Origin: Pseudorhizobium flavum
Lineage (GTDB): Bacteria > Pseudomonadota > Alphaproteobacteria > Rhizobiales > Rhizobiaceae
Assembly (NCBI RefSeq): GCF_902502825.2
Contig: NZ_LR723673.1
Location: 62,001 to 126,000, forward strand
Length of the DNA stretch: 64,000 bases
Reading direction: 5' to 3'
The first letter of the stretch is position 1. Each line of letters starts with the position of its first letter. The position numbers were made by a program, and so were the translations under genes. The notes under the pieces are model-generated. The model searched no databases. It was given only the letters and a program-made list of their open reading frames with translations, and had not been told where the DNA came from. Of the stretch, positions 18,085 to 26,575 are shown piece after piece.

Positions 18085-18855
18085 TCACACGTCGGCAAAT
18101 TTCGGTGAGCGCTTCTCGATAAAGGCGGTGATGCCCTCCTGTGCGTCCTCCGACTGGAAGGCCAGCGTCGAGATCTCGGCCTCGATCTTCAGACCTTCAT
18201 GCAAGGGCGTGGAAAGCGCCCGTTTGACAGCCTCTCGGGCGTAGCCGAGCGCCACCAGGCTGAAGCCGGAGAATTCGCGTGCGAAGGCGAAGGCGTCGGC
18301 GAGGCGGTTTTCCTCGCTGACCGTGCGATGGACGAGACCGATTGCCTGCGCTTCCTCGGCGCGCACGGTCCGGCCGGTCATGATCATCTCGAGGGCCCTC
18401 GCCTCGCCGACGATGCGCGGCAGACGCTGCGTGCCGCCGTAACCGGGCATCAGGCCAAGCTTGATTTCCGGAAGCGCGACCGCCGCGCGCGGCGTCGCCA
18501 GGCGGAATGTCGAGGCCAGCGCCAGCTCAAGGCCGCCGCCAAAGGCGTAGCCGTTGATCAGCGCGACTGACGGGACACGAAGCGTGTCGAGCTTGGCAAA
18601 GGTCGACTGACCGCGCTCGGCCTTGAGCTTCTTCGAGATGAGGTCGATGCCGACCATTTCCTTGACATCGGCGCCAGCGCAGAACGCTTTCTCGCCCGCG
18701 CCGGTGATGATGAGCGCCCGCACGTCCATCGCGCTAGCCTGGTCGATCGCCTCCGAAATCTCGCCGATCGTCTCGGCGTTGAGGGCATTCAGCGCCTCGG
18801 GACGATTGAGCGTCAGAACGGCGAATTCTTCCTGTTGCTGGAGTTCAACGGCCAT
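18085..18855 (-). CDS. enoyl-CoA hydratase (BadK-like candidate)
   Basis: This 256-residue crotonase is the only one of the operon's three with both catalytic glutamates of true hydratases: one in LPEIKLGLMPGYGGTQRLP, the other in ALEMIMTGRTV. The oxyanion segment is FCAGADVKEM near residues 59-68. It therefore is the best candidate for hydrating cyclohex-1-ene-1-carboxyl-CoA to the 2-hydroxy compound, the BadK step in Rhodopseudomonas palustris, and possibly the later open-chain enoyl-CoA. GGGAGG lies six bases upstream of the ATG. It is followed by the CoA-transferase gene. Confidence 0.88.
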   Translation of the reverse strand: MAVELQQQEEFAVLTLNRPEALNALNAETIGEISEAIDQASAMDVRALIITGAGEKAFCAGADVKEMVGIDLISKKLKAERGQSTFAKLDTLRVPSVALINGYAFGGGLELALASTFRLATPRAAVALPEIKLGLMPGYGGTQRLPRIVGEARALEMIMTGRTVRAEEAQAIGLVHRTVSEENRLADAFAFAREFSGFSLVALGYAREAVKRALSTPLHEGLKIEAEISTLAFQSEDAQEGITAFIEKRSPKFADV

Positions 18856-18878
18856 CGGGACCTCCCATGCTCGTGTTG

Positions 18879-20027
18879 TTATGAGGCGGCCTTAATGAGC
18901 TCGCGCGCGATGACGATCTGCTGGATCTGCGTGGTGCCTTCGAAGATTCGGAACAGGCGAACGTCGCGATAGAAGCGCTCGACCGGGTATTCCGCCATGT
19001 AGCCGGCGCCGCCGAAGATCTGCACGGCACGATCGGCAACGCGCCAGACCATCTCGGATGCGAACATCTTCGCGCAGGCCGCGACCTTGGTGGTGTTTTC
19101 GCCGCGGTCGCGACGAGCGGCTGCGTCCAGGATCATGCAGCGTGCCGCGTAGGTGTCGGCCTCGCTGTCTGCGAGCATCGCTTGAACCAGTTGGAACTCG
19201 GCGATCGGCTGACCGAACTGCTTGCGGTCCTTGGCGTAGGCGACGGATTCCTGGATCAGGCGATCGGCGATGCCGACGCATAGCGCGGCGATATGCAGGC
19301 GGCCCTTGTCGAGCACCTTCATGGCCGTGCGAAAGCCGTTGCCTTCCTGATTGCCGAGCAGCGCGGATGCCGGCACGCGGCAATCCTCGAAGATGACATC
19401 GCAGGTGAGAGCCCCGCGCTGGCCCATCTTCTTGTCCGGGTGCCCGAGCTTGATGCCGGGGGTTCCGGCCTCGACCAGGAAGCAGGAGATCGAATCCGCT
19501 TTCCTCTCGGGAGCGGTGCGGGCCATGACGCTGAACAAGCCTGCGCTCGGCGCATTGGTGATGTAGCGCTTGGTCCCGTTGAGGATGTAGTGGTCGCCAT
19601 CCTTTCGCGCCGAAGTCCGCAGCGCCATCGCATCCGAACCGGCATCCGGTTCGGTCAGCGCGAAGGAGCCGATCACATCGCCTGACGCGAGCGCCGGAAG
19701 ATATTTCTCTTTTTGCTCCTGCGTTCCGGCGATGACGATCGACTGCGATCCGATACCGATATTGGTGCCGGCAACGGAGCGGAAGGCCGGTGAGGCGCGG
19801 CCGAGTTCGAACACGACGCGGACCTCTTCTTCCATTGATAGCCCCAGCCCGCCGAAATCCTCGGCGATGGAAAGGCCGAACAGGCCGAGATCCTTCATCT
19901 CGCGGACGACGTCGTCGGGGATCGCATTGGTCTCAACGACCTCGACCTCGCGCGGAATGAGCCGCTCCGTCACAAAACGGTTGACGGTTTCAAGGAGCAG
20001 ATTGAACGTGTCGGTATCCAGGGCCAC
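18879..20027 (-). CDS. acyl-CoA dehydrogenase
   Basis: This 382-residue FAD-dependent acyl-CoA dehydrogenase has the flavin-binding signature FALTEPDAGSDA and KRYITNAPSAG. The C-terminal VQIFGGAGYMAEYPVERFYRD is followed by RIFEGTTQIQQIVIAREL, where the Glu is the usual catalytic base. The start is GTG at 20027, six bases after GGAGGG. One of the two dehydrogenases in the operon probably oxidises the ring acyl-CoA (AliB/BadJ role) and the other the open-chain pimeloyl-CoA; which is which cannot be told here. Electrons pass to EtfAB encoded in the same operon. Confidence 0.92.
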   Translation of the reverse strand: MALDTDTFNLLLETVNRFVTERLIPREVEVVETNAIPDDVVREMKDLGLFGLSIAEDFGGLGLSMEEEVRVVFELGRASPAFRSVAGTNIGIGSQSIVIAGTQEQKEKYLPALASGDVIGSFALTEPDAGSDAMALRTSARKDGDHYILNGTKRYITNAPSAGLFSVMARTAPERKADSISCFLVEAGTPGIKLGHPDKKMGQRGALTCDVIFEDCRVPASALLGNQEGNGFRTAMKVLDKGRLHIAALCVGIADRLIQESVAYAKDRKQFGQPIAEFQLVQAMLADSEADTYAARCMILDAAARRDRGENTTKVAACAKMFASEMVWRVADRAVQIFGGAGYMAEYPVERFYRDVRLFRIFEGTTQIQQIVIARELIKAAS

Positions 20028-20058
20028 CTTGTGCCCTCCCTTCAGTAAAGAATTCGAA

Positions 20059-21240
20059 CTAACGCGCGACGAGATCGCGACTGATGACTTGCCTTTGAAT
20101 CTGATTGGTGCCTTCCCAGATCTGCGTGACCTTGGCCTCGCGCATCAGGCGTTCGACACGATTGCCGCGCACATATCCGTGGCCGCCAAAGACCTGCACC
20201 GCGTCGGTCGTCATTCGCATGGCAAGGTCCGACGCCTTGACCTTGATGGTGGAAGCCTCGACGCTGATGTCGTCGACACCGCCGTCGACTAGGCGGCCGA
20301 CGTGATCGAGAAGCACGCGAGCAGCAAGAAGCTCGATGGCGAGATCGGCGAGCATGAAGGCGATGGCCTGATGCCCGATGATCTTCTTGCCGCCCTGCTG
20401 GCGCTCATTGGCATAGGCGACGGCGTCGTTGAACGCCGCCGACGCAATGCCCAGCGCCTGGGCGGCGACGCTCGGCCGGGACTTGTTCAAGACGTTCAGC
20501 ATGATCTTCATGCCGTCACCGGGGTTGCCGAGAAGATTGCTGCGGGGGATACGGCAATTGTTGAAGGCCAGTTCGGCCGTCGACGAAGCATTCGCGCCCA
20601 TCTTCGCTTCAAGGCGCACGACTTCGAAACCGGGCGTGCCTTTTTCCACGATGACAGCGGAGACGGCCTTGGAGGAATCCTCCAGTTCGCTCCACTTGCC
20701 GAACAGCAGGAGGACGTCGGCAACGTCGCCGGTGGTGATGAAGATCTTGCCGCCATTGATGACGATCTCGTCGCCGTCGGGCGTGAACTTCGTACGGATG
20801 CTCGATCCGTCCGAGCCGGCATGGGGCTCGGTGATTGCCATGGCGCCCAGTCCACCATCGACGATCACCGGCAGCAGCCGTTGTTTTTGTTCCTCGGTGC
20901 CGAAGGCGAGTATCGGCTTGACCACCGCACCTGTGGTGCCGAAGATGATGCCGGTTGATGCGCAGGCCTCCGAGATGATGCGGACGATCTCAAGGAAGCA
21001 GCGATAGCTGACCGGCGAGCCTCCATATTCTTCCGGAACGAAGATGCCGTTCAGGCCGATATCCCTGAAGGCGTTGAAATTTTCCCATGGGAAGGCCTTG
21101 CGCGCGTCGAGATCGTCTGCGTTCATCGCGATGAGGTCCACGGCAAGCCGCTTCACCTGCTCGATGGTCATTTCTTCTTCGGCAGACCAGTTGCGGGTCT
21201 GCTCAAAATGCTCGAACAGTTTCATAGGAACCATATCCAT
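20059..21240 (-). CDS. acyl-CoA dehydrogenase (AliB-like candidate)
   Basis: This 393-residue acyl-CoA dehydrogenase has MAITEPHAGSDGSS and GGKIFITTGDVADV around the flavin. The C-terminal VQVFGGHGYVRGNRVERLMREAKVTQ is followed by IWEGTNQIQRQVIS, carrying the catalytic-base Glu. It differs clearly from its neighbour, so the two probably have different substrates. The first ATG at 21240 has no strong Shine-Dalgarno; the third (21225, MKLFEHFEQ) may be the true start. It follows the binding-protein gene after about 65 bp. Confidence 0.9.
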   Translation of the reverse strand: MDMVPMKLFEHFEQTRNWSAEEEMTIEQVKRLAVDLIAMNADDLDARKAFPWENFNAFRDIGLNGIFVPEEYGGSPVSYRCFLEIVRIISEACASTGIIFGTTGAVVKPILAFGTEEQKQRLLPVIVDGGLGAMAITEPHAGSDGSSIRTKFTPDGDEIVINGGKIFITTGDVADVLLLFGKWSELEDSSKAVSAVIVEKGTPGFEVVRLEAKMGANASSTAELAFNNCRIPRSNLLGNPGDGMKIMLNVLNKSRPSVAAQALGIASAAFNDAVAYANERQQGGKKIIGHQAIAFMLADLAIELLAARVLLDHVGRLVDGGVDDISVEASTIKVKASDLAMRMTTDAVQVFGGHGYVRGNRVERLMREAKVTQIWEGTNQIQRQVISRDLVAR

Positions 21241-21306
21241 TCACATATTTGCCGATGTGGTGGCTCACGGCCCGCTAGAAGATGCGGGCCGTGGCAGGGC
21301 CGCGTG

Positions 21307-22506
21307 TCAGCGCAGTAAGGGGCATTCGCTTTCGGCCACCGGCCGGAACGCCTGGTCGGCGGGAATGGTGGCCAGCTGCTTGTAGAGGTCCCACGGCCCG
21401 GACGATTCCGCGGGCTTCTTGACCTCGAACAGGAACATGTCGTGCAGTTTGCGGCCGTCCTTTCGGATGCTGCCCTTACCGAATGCTTCGTCCTCGGTCG
21501 GAAGCTCCTCCATTTTCGCGACGACCGCCTTGCCGTCCGTCTTCTGCCCCGCGGCAGCCACTGCCTTGAGGTAATGAAGCGCCGCCGAATAAGCTCCGGC
21601 ATGGACCTGGCTCGGCATCTTTCCACCATGCCGCTCCGCAAACCGCTTGGAGAAGGTGCGCGTGCTGTCGTTCAGGTCCCAATAGAAGGCCTCGGTCACG
21701 ACGAGGCCCTGGGCCGCCTGGATACCGAGACTGTGAACATCGGTGATGAACACGAGAAGGCCGGCGAGGCGGAGACCGCTTGCCGTCAGTCCGAACTCGG
21801 CAGCCTGCTTGACAGCATTGATCGTGTCTGCGCCGGCATTGGCCAGCCCGACGACATTAGCGCCAGAAGACTGTGCCTGTAGCAGGAAGGACGAAAAGTC
21901 CGGCGTGTTGATCGGATGCCTGACGTTTCCGAGCACCTTGCCGCCGGCCATTTCGACGAAGCGCGAGGTGTCTCGCTCCATGGCGTGGCCGAAAGCGTAG
22001 TCGGCGGTCACGAAAAACCACTTGTCGCCGCCAGCACGGGCAAGCGCGTCGCCCGTGCCTTTGCTCAGCGCATAGGTGTCATAGGTCCACTGAACCGTGT
22101 TGGCCGAGCACGACTTGTTGGTGATATCGGAGCTTGCCGGACCCGATGCGAGAAAAACCTTGTTGCTATCGGCAGCGAGCTTGCTGACCGCCAGGGCAAC
22201 AGCGGAACTCGCGACATCGACGACGGCATCGACGCCGTCCTGATCGAACCACTTGCGCGCCACGGCCGAGCCGACGTCCGGCTTGTTCTGGTGATCCGCC
22301 GAAATGACTTCGATCTTGAAATCGGGATGTGTTTTCTGGAATTCCTCAACGGCCATCTGGGTGGCGATCACCGAACCTTTTCCCGACAGGTCGGCATAGG
22401 GGCCGCTCAAATCGGTGAGCACCCCGAGTTTGATGGTGGTTTCCGCCAAGGCTGGCCCGTGAAACGACACGAGCGCGCAGGCAAGCAGCAGGCCTTTCAG
22501 TTTCAT
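21307..22506 (-). CDS. periplasmic substrate-binding protein of Liv-type ABC transporter
   Basis: This 399-residue periplasmic type I binding protein has signal peptide MKLKGLLLACALVSFHGPALA cleaved before ETTIKLGVLTDLSGPYADL, the typical opening of the family. It is the first gene of the 17-gene minus-strand operon, and its LivHMGF partners lie about 9 kb downstream. GGAGGAG sits six bases before the ATG at 22506, which is why the earlier in-frame ATGs are rejected. Relatives bind aromatic or branched-chain acids. The operon content suggests a cyclic carboxylic acid, but this is not shown by the sequence. Confidence 0.9.
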   Translation of the reverse strand: MKLKGLLLACALVSFHGPALAETTIKLGVLTDLSGPYADLSGKGSVIATQMAVEEFQKTHPDFKIEVISADHQNKPDVGSAVARKWFDQDGVDAVVDVASSAVALAVSKLAADSNKVFLASGPASSDITNKSCSANTVQWTYDTYALSKGTGDALARAGGDKWFFVTADYAFGHAMERDTSRFVEMAGGKVLGNVRHPINTPDFSSFLLQAQSSGANVVGLANAGADTINAVKQAAEFGLTASGLRLAGLLVFITDVHSLGIQAAQGLVVTEAFYWDLNDSTRTFSKRFAERHGGKMPSQVHAGAYSAALHYLKAVAAAGQKTDGKAVVAKMEELPTEDEAFGKGSIRKDGRKLHDMFLFEVKKPAESSGPWDLYKQLATIPADQAFRPVAESECPLLR

Positions 22507-22550
22507 TCTCATCTCCTCCCTGAGAAAGCGGCCACACGGGCACTGAAGAC

Positions 22551-22580
22551 ACCGTAGCGAATCGGCTGCATCAATGTCAA
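22551..22580 (-). promoter_or_regulatory. candidate promoter of the 17-gene catabolic operon
   Basis: On the minus strand TTGACA (22580-22575) is followed after 18 bases by TACGGT (22556-22551). Transcription would begin near 22544, about 38 bases before the binding-protein ATG. The -10 match is weak. Confidence 0.4.
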
Positions 22581-22617
22581 TACGTTGATCTATATTTTTA
22601 GAGCTCACAATTGTCCG

Positions 22618-22730
22618 TTGTGTGTCGCACGAAATAAAATGGAGGAATTACCAACAAATTCAGTGCATTGTGATCGACATTTTTCGGCTTCGCTCATCGA
22701 TCGACGGCATAGTCAAATCAATGTGCGCAA
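22618..22730. promoter_or_regulatory. AT-rich divergent control region with TGTGC/GCAC half-sites
   Basis: The region between the two divergent catabolic operons contains several GTG/CAC-rich half-sites: TGTGTCGCAC at 22621, GTGCATTGTG near 22663 and ATGTGCGC near 22721. They recall the GCACA-TTT-TGTGC dyad in front of the MarR gene at 28992-29004. They may be binding sites for that regulator; the similarity is loose. Confidence 0.35.
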
Positions 22731-22735
22731 AGAGA

Positions 22736-22764
22736 TTGACATAGTTCTCTTTCCCATCTAGGTC
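22736..22764 (+). promoter_or_regulatory. candidate promoter of the dienoyl-CoA reductase-badHI operon
   Basis: TTGACA at 22736-22741 is followed after 17 bases by TAGGTC (22759-22764). It points toward the flavoenzyme gene starting at 22823. The -10 is imperfect. Confidence 0.4.
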
Positions 22765-22777
22765 TTTAATCACGATG

Positions 22778-22798
22778 GCTTCCCGATAAGAGGGAAGC
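22778..22798. promoter_or_regulatory. perfect 7-bp inverted repeat in the leader
   Basis: GCTTCCC and GGGAAGC are separated by seven bases, in the predicted 5' leader between the promoter and the flavoenzyme ribosome binding site. It could be an operator half or a leader hairpin. Confidence 0.4.
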
Positions 22799-22822
22799 GT
22801 TGGTTTGGGAGGAGCAAATTCG

Positions 22823-24820
22823 ATGAGCGAGGGATACACCGCTCTGCTTGAGCCTATTCGCGTCGGCGACGTGACATTGGCCAACCGCGTTGTGATGGGA
22901 TCTATGCATACGGGTCTCGAATGCCACCCGGAACGATTTGATGAACTTGGCCGGTTCTATGCGGAGCGCGCCAAAGGTGGCGTCGGACTCATCGTCACCG
23001 GAGGGTTTGCCCCGACGTTCGCCGGTCGCATGAAAGACGAGCCGGGGACTTTCGAGTTTCCCGAGCAGGTCGCGGCCCATCGCAAGGTCGCCGACGCGGT
23101 TCACGCCGCAGGCGGACGGATCCTGCTGCAGATCCTGCATGCCGGCCGTTATGGCTATCATTCGGCGATCGTCGCCCCGTCAGCGATCAAATCGCCGATC
23201 AATCGCGACAGCCCGCGCGAACTTCCTGTCTCCGAAGTCGAGGACACGATCGCCGCCTACGCCAATACGGCTCGGCTCGCGATCGAGGCCGGTTACGATG
23301 GCGTGGAGGTGATGGGCTCCGAGGGCTACCTGATCAGTCAGTTTCTGGCGACGCGGACGAACCAGCGTGAAGACGAATGGGGCGGATCGTTGGAAAACCG
23401 GGCCCGCTTTCCCCTCGCGGTCGTTCGCGCTGTCCGGGCCGCAATCGGTTCCAATGCGATCCTCTCCTACCGCATCTCCGCACTTGAGCTCATCGAAGGC
23501 GGCCTGACCGATGACGAGACGACCTGGCTCGCGCAGCAAGTCGAACGGGCTGGCGCTGACTGTCTGTCAACGGGCATCGGCTGGCACGAATCCACCGTGC
23601 CGACGATTGCCGGGACCGTCCCGCATGCCGCTTTCGCGGAGGCAACGCGACGGATCAAGGCGGCGGTATCGATACCGGTCACGGCGAGCAACCGGATAAA
23701 CCTTCCCGAGGACGCCGAGCGCCTCATCGCCGATGGCTCGGCCGACCTGATTTCGATGGCACGCCCGTTTCTCGCTGACGCGGCCTTCGTCAACAAGGTC
23801 AGGCAAGGTCATCCCGAACTGATCAACATCTGCATCGCCTGCAACCAGGCCTGTCTCGACCATTACTTCACCGATCAGGTGATCAGTTGCCTAGTCAACC
23901 CGCGGGCCGCACGCGAGGCAGAGTTCTCCGATCTGCCGGCGGATCGCTCGAAACGCATCGCGGTCGTGGGCGCTGGCGTCGCCGGCATTTCCGCGGCTCT
24001 CGAGGCCGGACGGCGGGGCCACGACGTAACGCTCTACGAGGCGGGAGCCGAGGTCGGCGGGCAGTTCACGCTCGCTGCACGCGTTCCCGGCAAGGAGGAT
24101 TACGGACGCGCCATCGAGGGCTTCAGGCGCCAGCTCGACGATGCCGGCGTCCACGTCCGGACCGGACAGCGTGTCGGCATCGACATGCTCGGCCGCGAGA
24201 ACTTCGACGATGTCGTGGTCTCGACAGGGGTCACGCCACGGCTGGTCGATATTCCCGGCGCCGACGATCCGCGCGTCGTTGGCTATACCAGCATTCTCGA
24301 CGGGTCGGTGAAAGCCGGTGAGCGGGTCGTCGTCATCGGTGCCGGAGGTATCGGGCACGATGTCGCGCTGTTTGCGGCACTTGGCGACGATCACGAGCCG
24401 CAATCGATTGGCGAATTCGAAGAGCGCTGGGGCGTCAATGGCAGGCCACAACCGCATCCGTCCAAGCGCATCGTCACAATGGTCAAGCGCTCACCGGGTT
24501 CCTTCGGCCGTACGCTCGGCAAGAGCACGGGCTGGATCCTTCGTAAGGAACTGAAGGACCTTGGCGTGCGCCAGATCGGCGAGGCCCGGTATCTGAAGAT
24601 CGACGCAGAAGGCCTGCATATCGAGGTGGCTGGCCAGATCGAAGTATTGCCGGCCGACACGATCGTCGTCTGCGCGGGACAGGAATCGGTACGCGGTCTT
24701 GCCGACGAACTCAAGGCGCGCGGCCAATCGGTTCACATCATCGGCGGGGCGAAACTCGCAGGCGAACTCGACGCCAAGCGCGCGATCTACGAGGGCGCGG
24801 TGATCGGCAACAGCATCTGA
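22823..24820 (+). CDS. NADH:flavin oxidoreductase, 2,4-dienoyl-CoA reductase (FadH) family
   Basis: This 665-residue three-part enzyme has an N-terminal old-yellow-enzyme barrel with the FadH-type catalytic Tyr in EVMGSEGYLISQFL and His in GIGWHESTVPTIAG. A 4Fe-4S motif follows, CIACNQACLDHYF with a fourth Cys in SCLVNP (near residues 340-360), then FAD and NADPH domains (VVGAGVAGISAALEAGRRG). It reduces conjugated dienoyl-CoA. Its place beside badH/badI homologues suggests an unsaturated cyclic or open-chain acyl-CoA substrate. Oxygen-insensitive naphthoyl-CoA and tetrahydronaphthoyl-CoA reductases belong to the same family. GGAGGAG lies eight bases before the ATG at 22823. Confidence 0.92.
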   Translation: MSEGYTALLEPIRVGDVTLANRVVMGSMHTGLECHPERFDELGRFYAERAKGGVGLIVTGGFAPTFAGRMKDEPGTFEFPEQVAAHRKVADAVHAAGGRILLQILHAGRYGYHSAIVAPSAIKSPINRDSPRELPVSEVEDTIAAYANTARLAIEAGYDGVEVMGSEGYLISQFLATRTNQREDEWGGSLENRARFPLAVVRAVRAAIGSNAILSYRISALELIEGGLTDDETTWLAQQVERAGADCLSTGIGWHESTVPTIAGTVPHAAFAEATRRIKAAVSIPVTASNRINLPEDAERLIADGSADLISMARPFLADAAFVNKVRQGHPELINICIACNQACLDHYFTDQVISCLVNPRAAREAEFSDLPADRSKRIAVVGAGVAGISAALEAGRRGHDVTLYEAGAEVGGQFTLAARVPGKEDYGRAIEGFRRQLDDAGVHVRTGQRVGIDMLGRENFDDVVVSTGVTPRLVDIPGADDPRVVGYTSILDGSVKAGERVVVIGAGGIGHDVALFAALGDDHEPQSIGEFEERWGVNGRPQPHPSKRIVTMVKRSPGSFGRTLGKSTGWILRKELKDLGVRQIGEARYLKIDAEGLHIEVAGQIEVLPADTIVVCAGQESVRGLADELKARGQSVHIIGGAKLAGELDAKRAIYEGAVIGNSI

Positions 24821-24909
24821 GCGGACGGTTGGAGACTCGCGACGTCGGCTGTCGGCCCCAAGAGGCGGCGGCCCATCAAGCAACACGGTGAAGCGGTCAG
24901 GAGGAATAC

Positions 24910-26553
24910 GTGACACTCAATCTCGACGCAGATTTTCTACAGAGAAGGCCGGCCAACTTCAGGCCTCTCACACCGCTGAGCTTCCTGCTACGCGCGGCGG
25001 ATGTGTTCCCGGACCGCGTGGCGATTATTCACGGGAAGGAACGCCACACCTGGCGTCAGTATGCCCATCGCTGCAAACAGCTCGCATCGGCGCTGATGCG
25101 GACCGGTATCCGCAAGGGCGATGCGGTTGCAATCCTGTCGCCCAACACGCCGGCGATGCTGGAAGCGCATTTCGGGGTACCGATGTCCGGCGGCCTTCTC
25201 AACACGCTCAATATCCGGCTTGATGCGGAGGCCATCGCCTTCATCCTCGAGCACTGCGAGGCCAAGGTTTTCCTGGTCGACAAACAGTTCAGTAGCGTGG
25301 CGCAGGATGCGCTGGCACTGATGCAGAGCAAGCCGGTCGTGGTCGATATCGAGGACTCGCTCGCCGAAGGCGGCGAGCGCATCGGCTACTACACCTATGA
25401 GGAGTTTCTGAAGCGCGGTCATGCCGAGGATCCGGTCTACTGGCCGGAGGACGAATTCGAGGCGCTGGCGCTCAACTACACTTCGGGCACCACCGGAAAT
25501 CCCAAGGGCGTGCTCTACCATCACCGCGGCGCCTACCTGATTTCGCTCGGGCAGCTCCTTCACCACAAGATGGATGCAGACTCGGTCTATCTCTGGACCC
25601 TGCCGATGTTCCATTGCAACGGCTGGTGCTTTTCCTGGGCGATCGCGGCGGTCGGAGGCACCCATGTCTGCCTGCGCAAGGTCGTTCCGGAGGATATCTT
25701 CGCAGCGATCGAAACGCATAACGTCACGCATCTGTGCGGTGCGCCGACCGTTCTCGGCATGCTGATCGACAGCGGCAAGGCCGCCGGCCGGAAGCTCTAT
25801 CGTCCGGTCTCGGTCATGACAGCCGGCGCTGCTCCGCCCGCTGCGGTTTTGAAAGAGACCGAGGCGCTCGGCTTCATCGTCCGCCACGTCTATGGCTCGA
25901 CCGAACTGCACAGCGTCACAACGCTTTGTGACTGGCATCGCGAATGGGATACGCTCGATCCGGAGGCGCGGTCGAAGAAGATGGCCCGTCAGGGCGTGCG
26001 CACCGCCGTCACCGACGCAATGATGGTCGCAGATCCGATCACGCTCGAGCCGGTCCCCCACAATGGACTGGCGATCGGCGAGATCCTGTTTCGCGGCAGC
26101 TTCGGCATGAAGGGCTACCTCAAGAACCCGGAGGCGACCGAAGAAGCATTCAAGGGCGGCTGGTATCACACCGGTGACCTCGCCGTCGTCCACGACGACG
26201 GCTACATCGAGATCAAGGACCGCACGAAGGACATCATCATCTCGGGCGGCGAGAACATCTCGTCAATCGAGATCGAAGATGTCCTCTTCAAACACCCGGC
26301 CGTTTCATACGCAGCCGTGGTCGCCATGCACAGCGACCGGTGGGGCGAGCGCCCCTGCGCCTTCGTGGAACTCAAACCTGGAACCTCAAACCAGATCACG
26401 GAAAAGGAACTGCTCGACTTTTGTCGCGCGCGCCTCGCCAAATACAAGGTGCCGGACCGCGTGATCTTCGGGCCGATCGAAAGAACGGCCACCGGGAAGG
26501 TGCAGAAGTTCAGACTGCGCCACCTCGTTCAGGAAACAGAAAAGAGCGCCTGA
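24910..26553 (+). CDS. acyl-CoA ligase (AMP-forming), AliA-like candidate
   Basis: This 547-residue adenylate-forming CoA ligase has the P-loop LNYTSGTTGNPKGVLYHH (about residues 190-207), VYGSTELH, GWYHTGDLAV and KDIIISGGENISS. The catalytic Lys is in TATGKVQKFR near the end. It activates a carboxylic acid with ATP and CoA. Position directly before badH and badI homologues suggests the cyclohexanecarboxyl-CoA ligase role (AliA), though the family also activates medium-chain fatty acids. The start is GTG at 24910, preceded by AGGAGG. Confidence 0.9.
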   Translation: MTLNLDADFLQRRPANFRPLTPLSFLLRAADVFPDRVAIIHGKERHTWRQYAHRCKQLASALMRTGIRKGDAVAILSPNTPAMLEAHFGVPMSGGLLNTLNIRLDAEAIAFILEHCEAKVFLVDKQFSSVAQDALALMQSKPVVVDIEDSLAEGGERIGYYTYEEFLKRGHAEDPVYWPEDEFEALALNYTSGTTGNPKGVLYHHRGAYLISLGQLLHHKMDADSVYLWTLPMFHCNGWCFSWAIAAVGGTHVCLRKVVPEDIFAAIETHNVTHLCGAPTVLGMLIDSGKAAGRKLYRPVSVMTAGAAPPAAVLKETEALGFIVRHVYGSTELHSVTTLCDWHREWDTLDPEARSKKMARQGVRTAVTDAMMVADPITLEPVPHNGLAIGEILFRGSFGMKGYLKNPEATEEAFKGGWYHTGDLAVVHDDGYIEIKDRTKDIIISGGENISSIEIEDVLFKHPAVSYAAVVAMHSDRWGERPCAFVELKPGTSNQITEKELLDFCRARLAKYKVPDRVIFGPIERTATGKVQKFRLRHLVQETEKSA

Positions 26554-26575
26554 CGCTCGAAACATGGAGTAGACA

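Noticed and set aside
24988..26193. 401-codon minus-strand frame opposite the acyl-CoA ligase gene
   Set aside because: The ligase has all adenylate-forming motifs and an AGGAGG before its GTG; the minus-strand frame has none.
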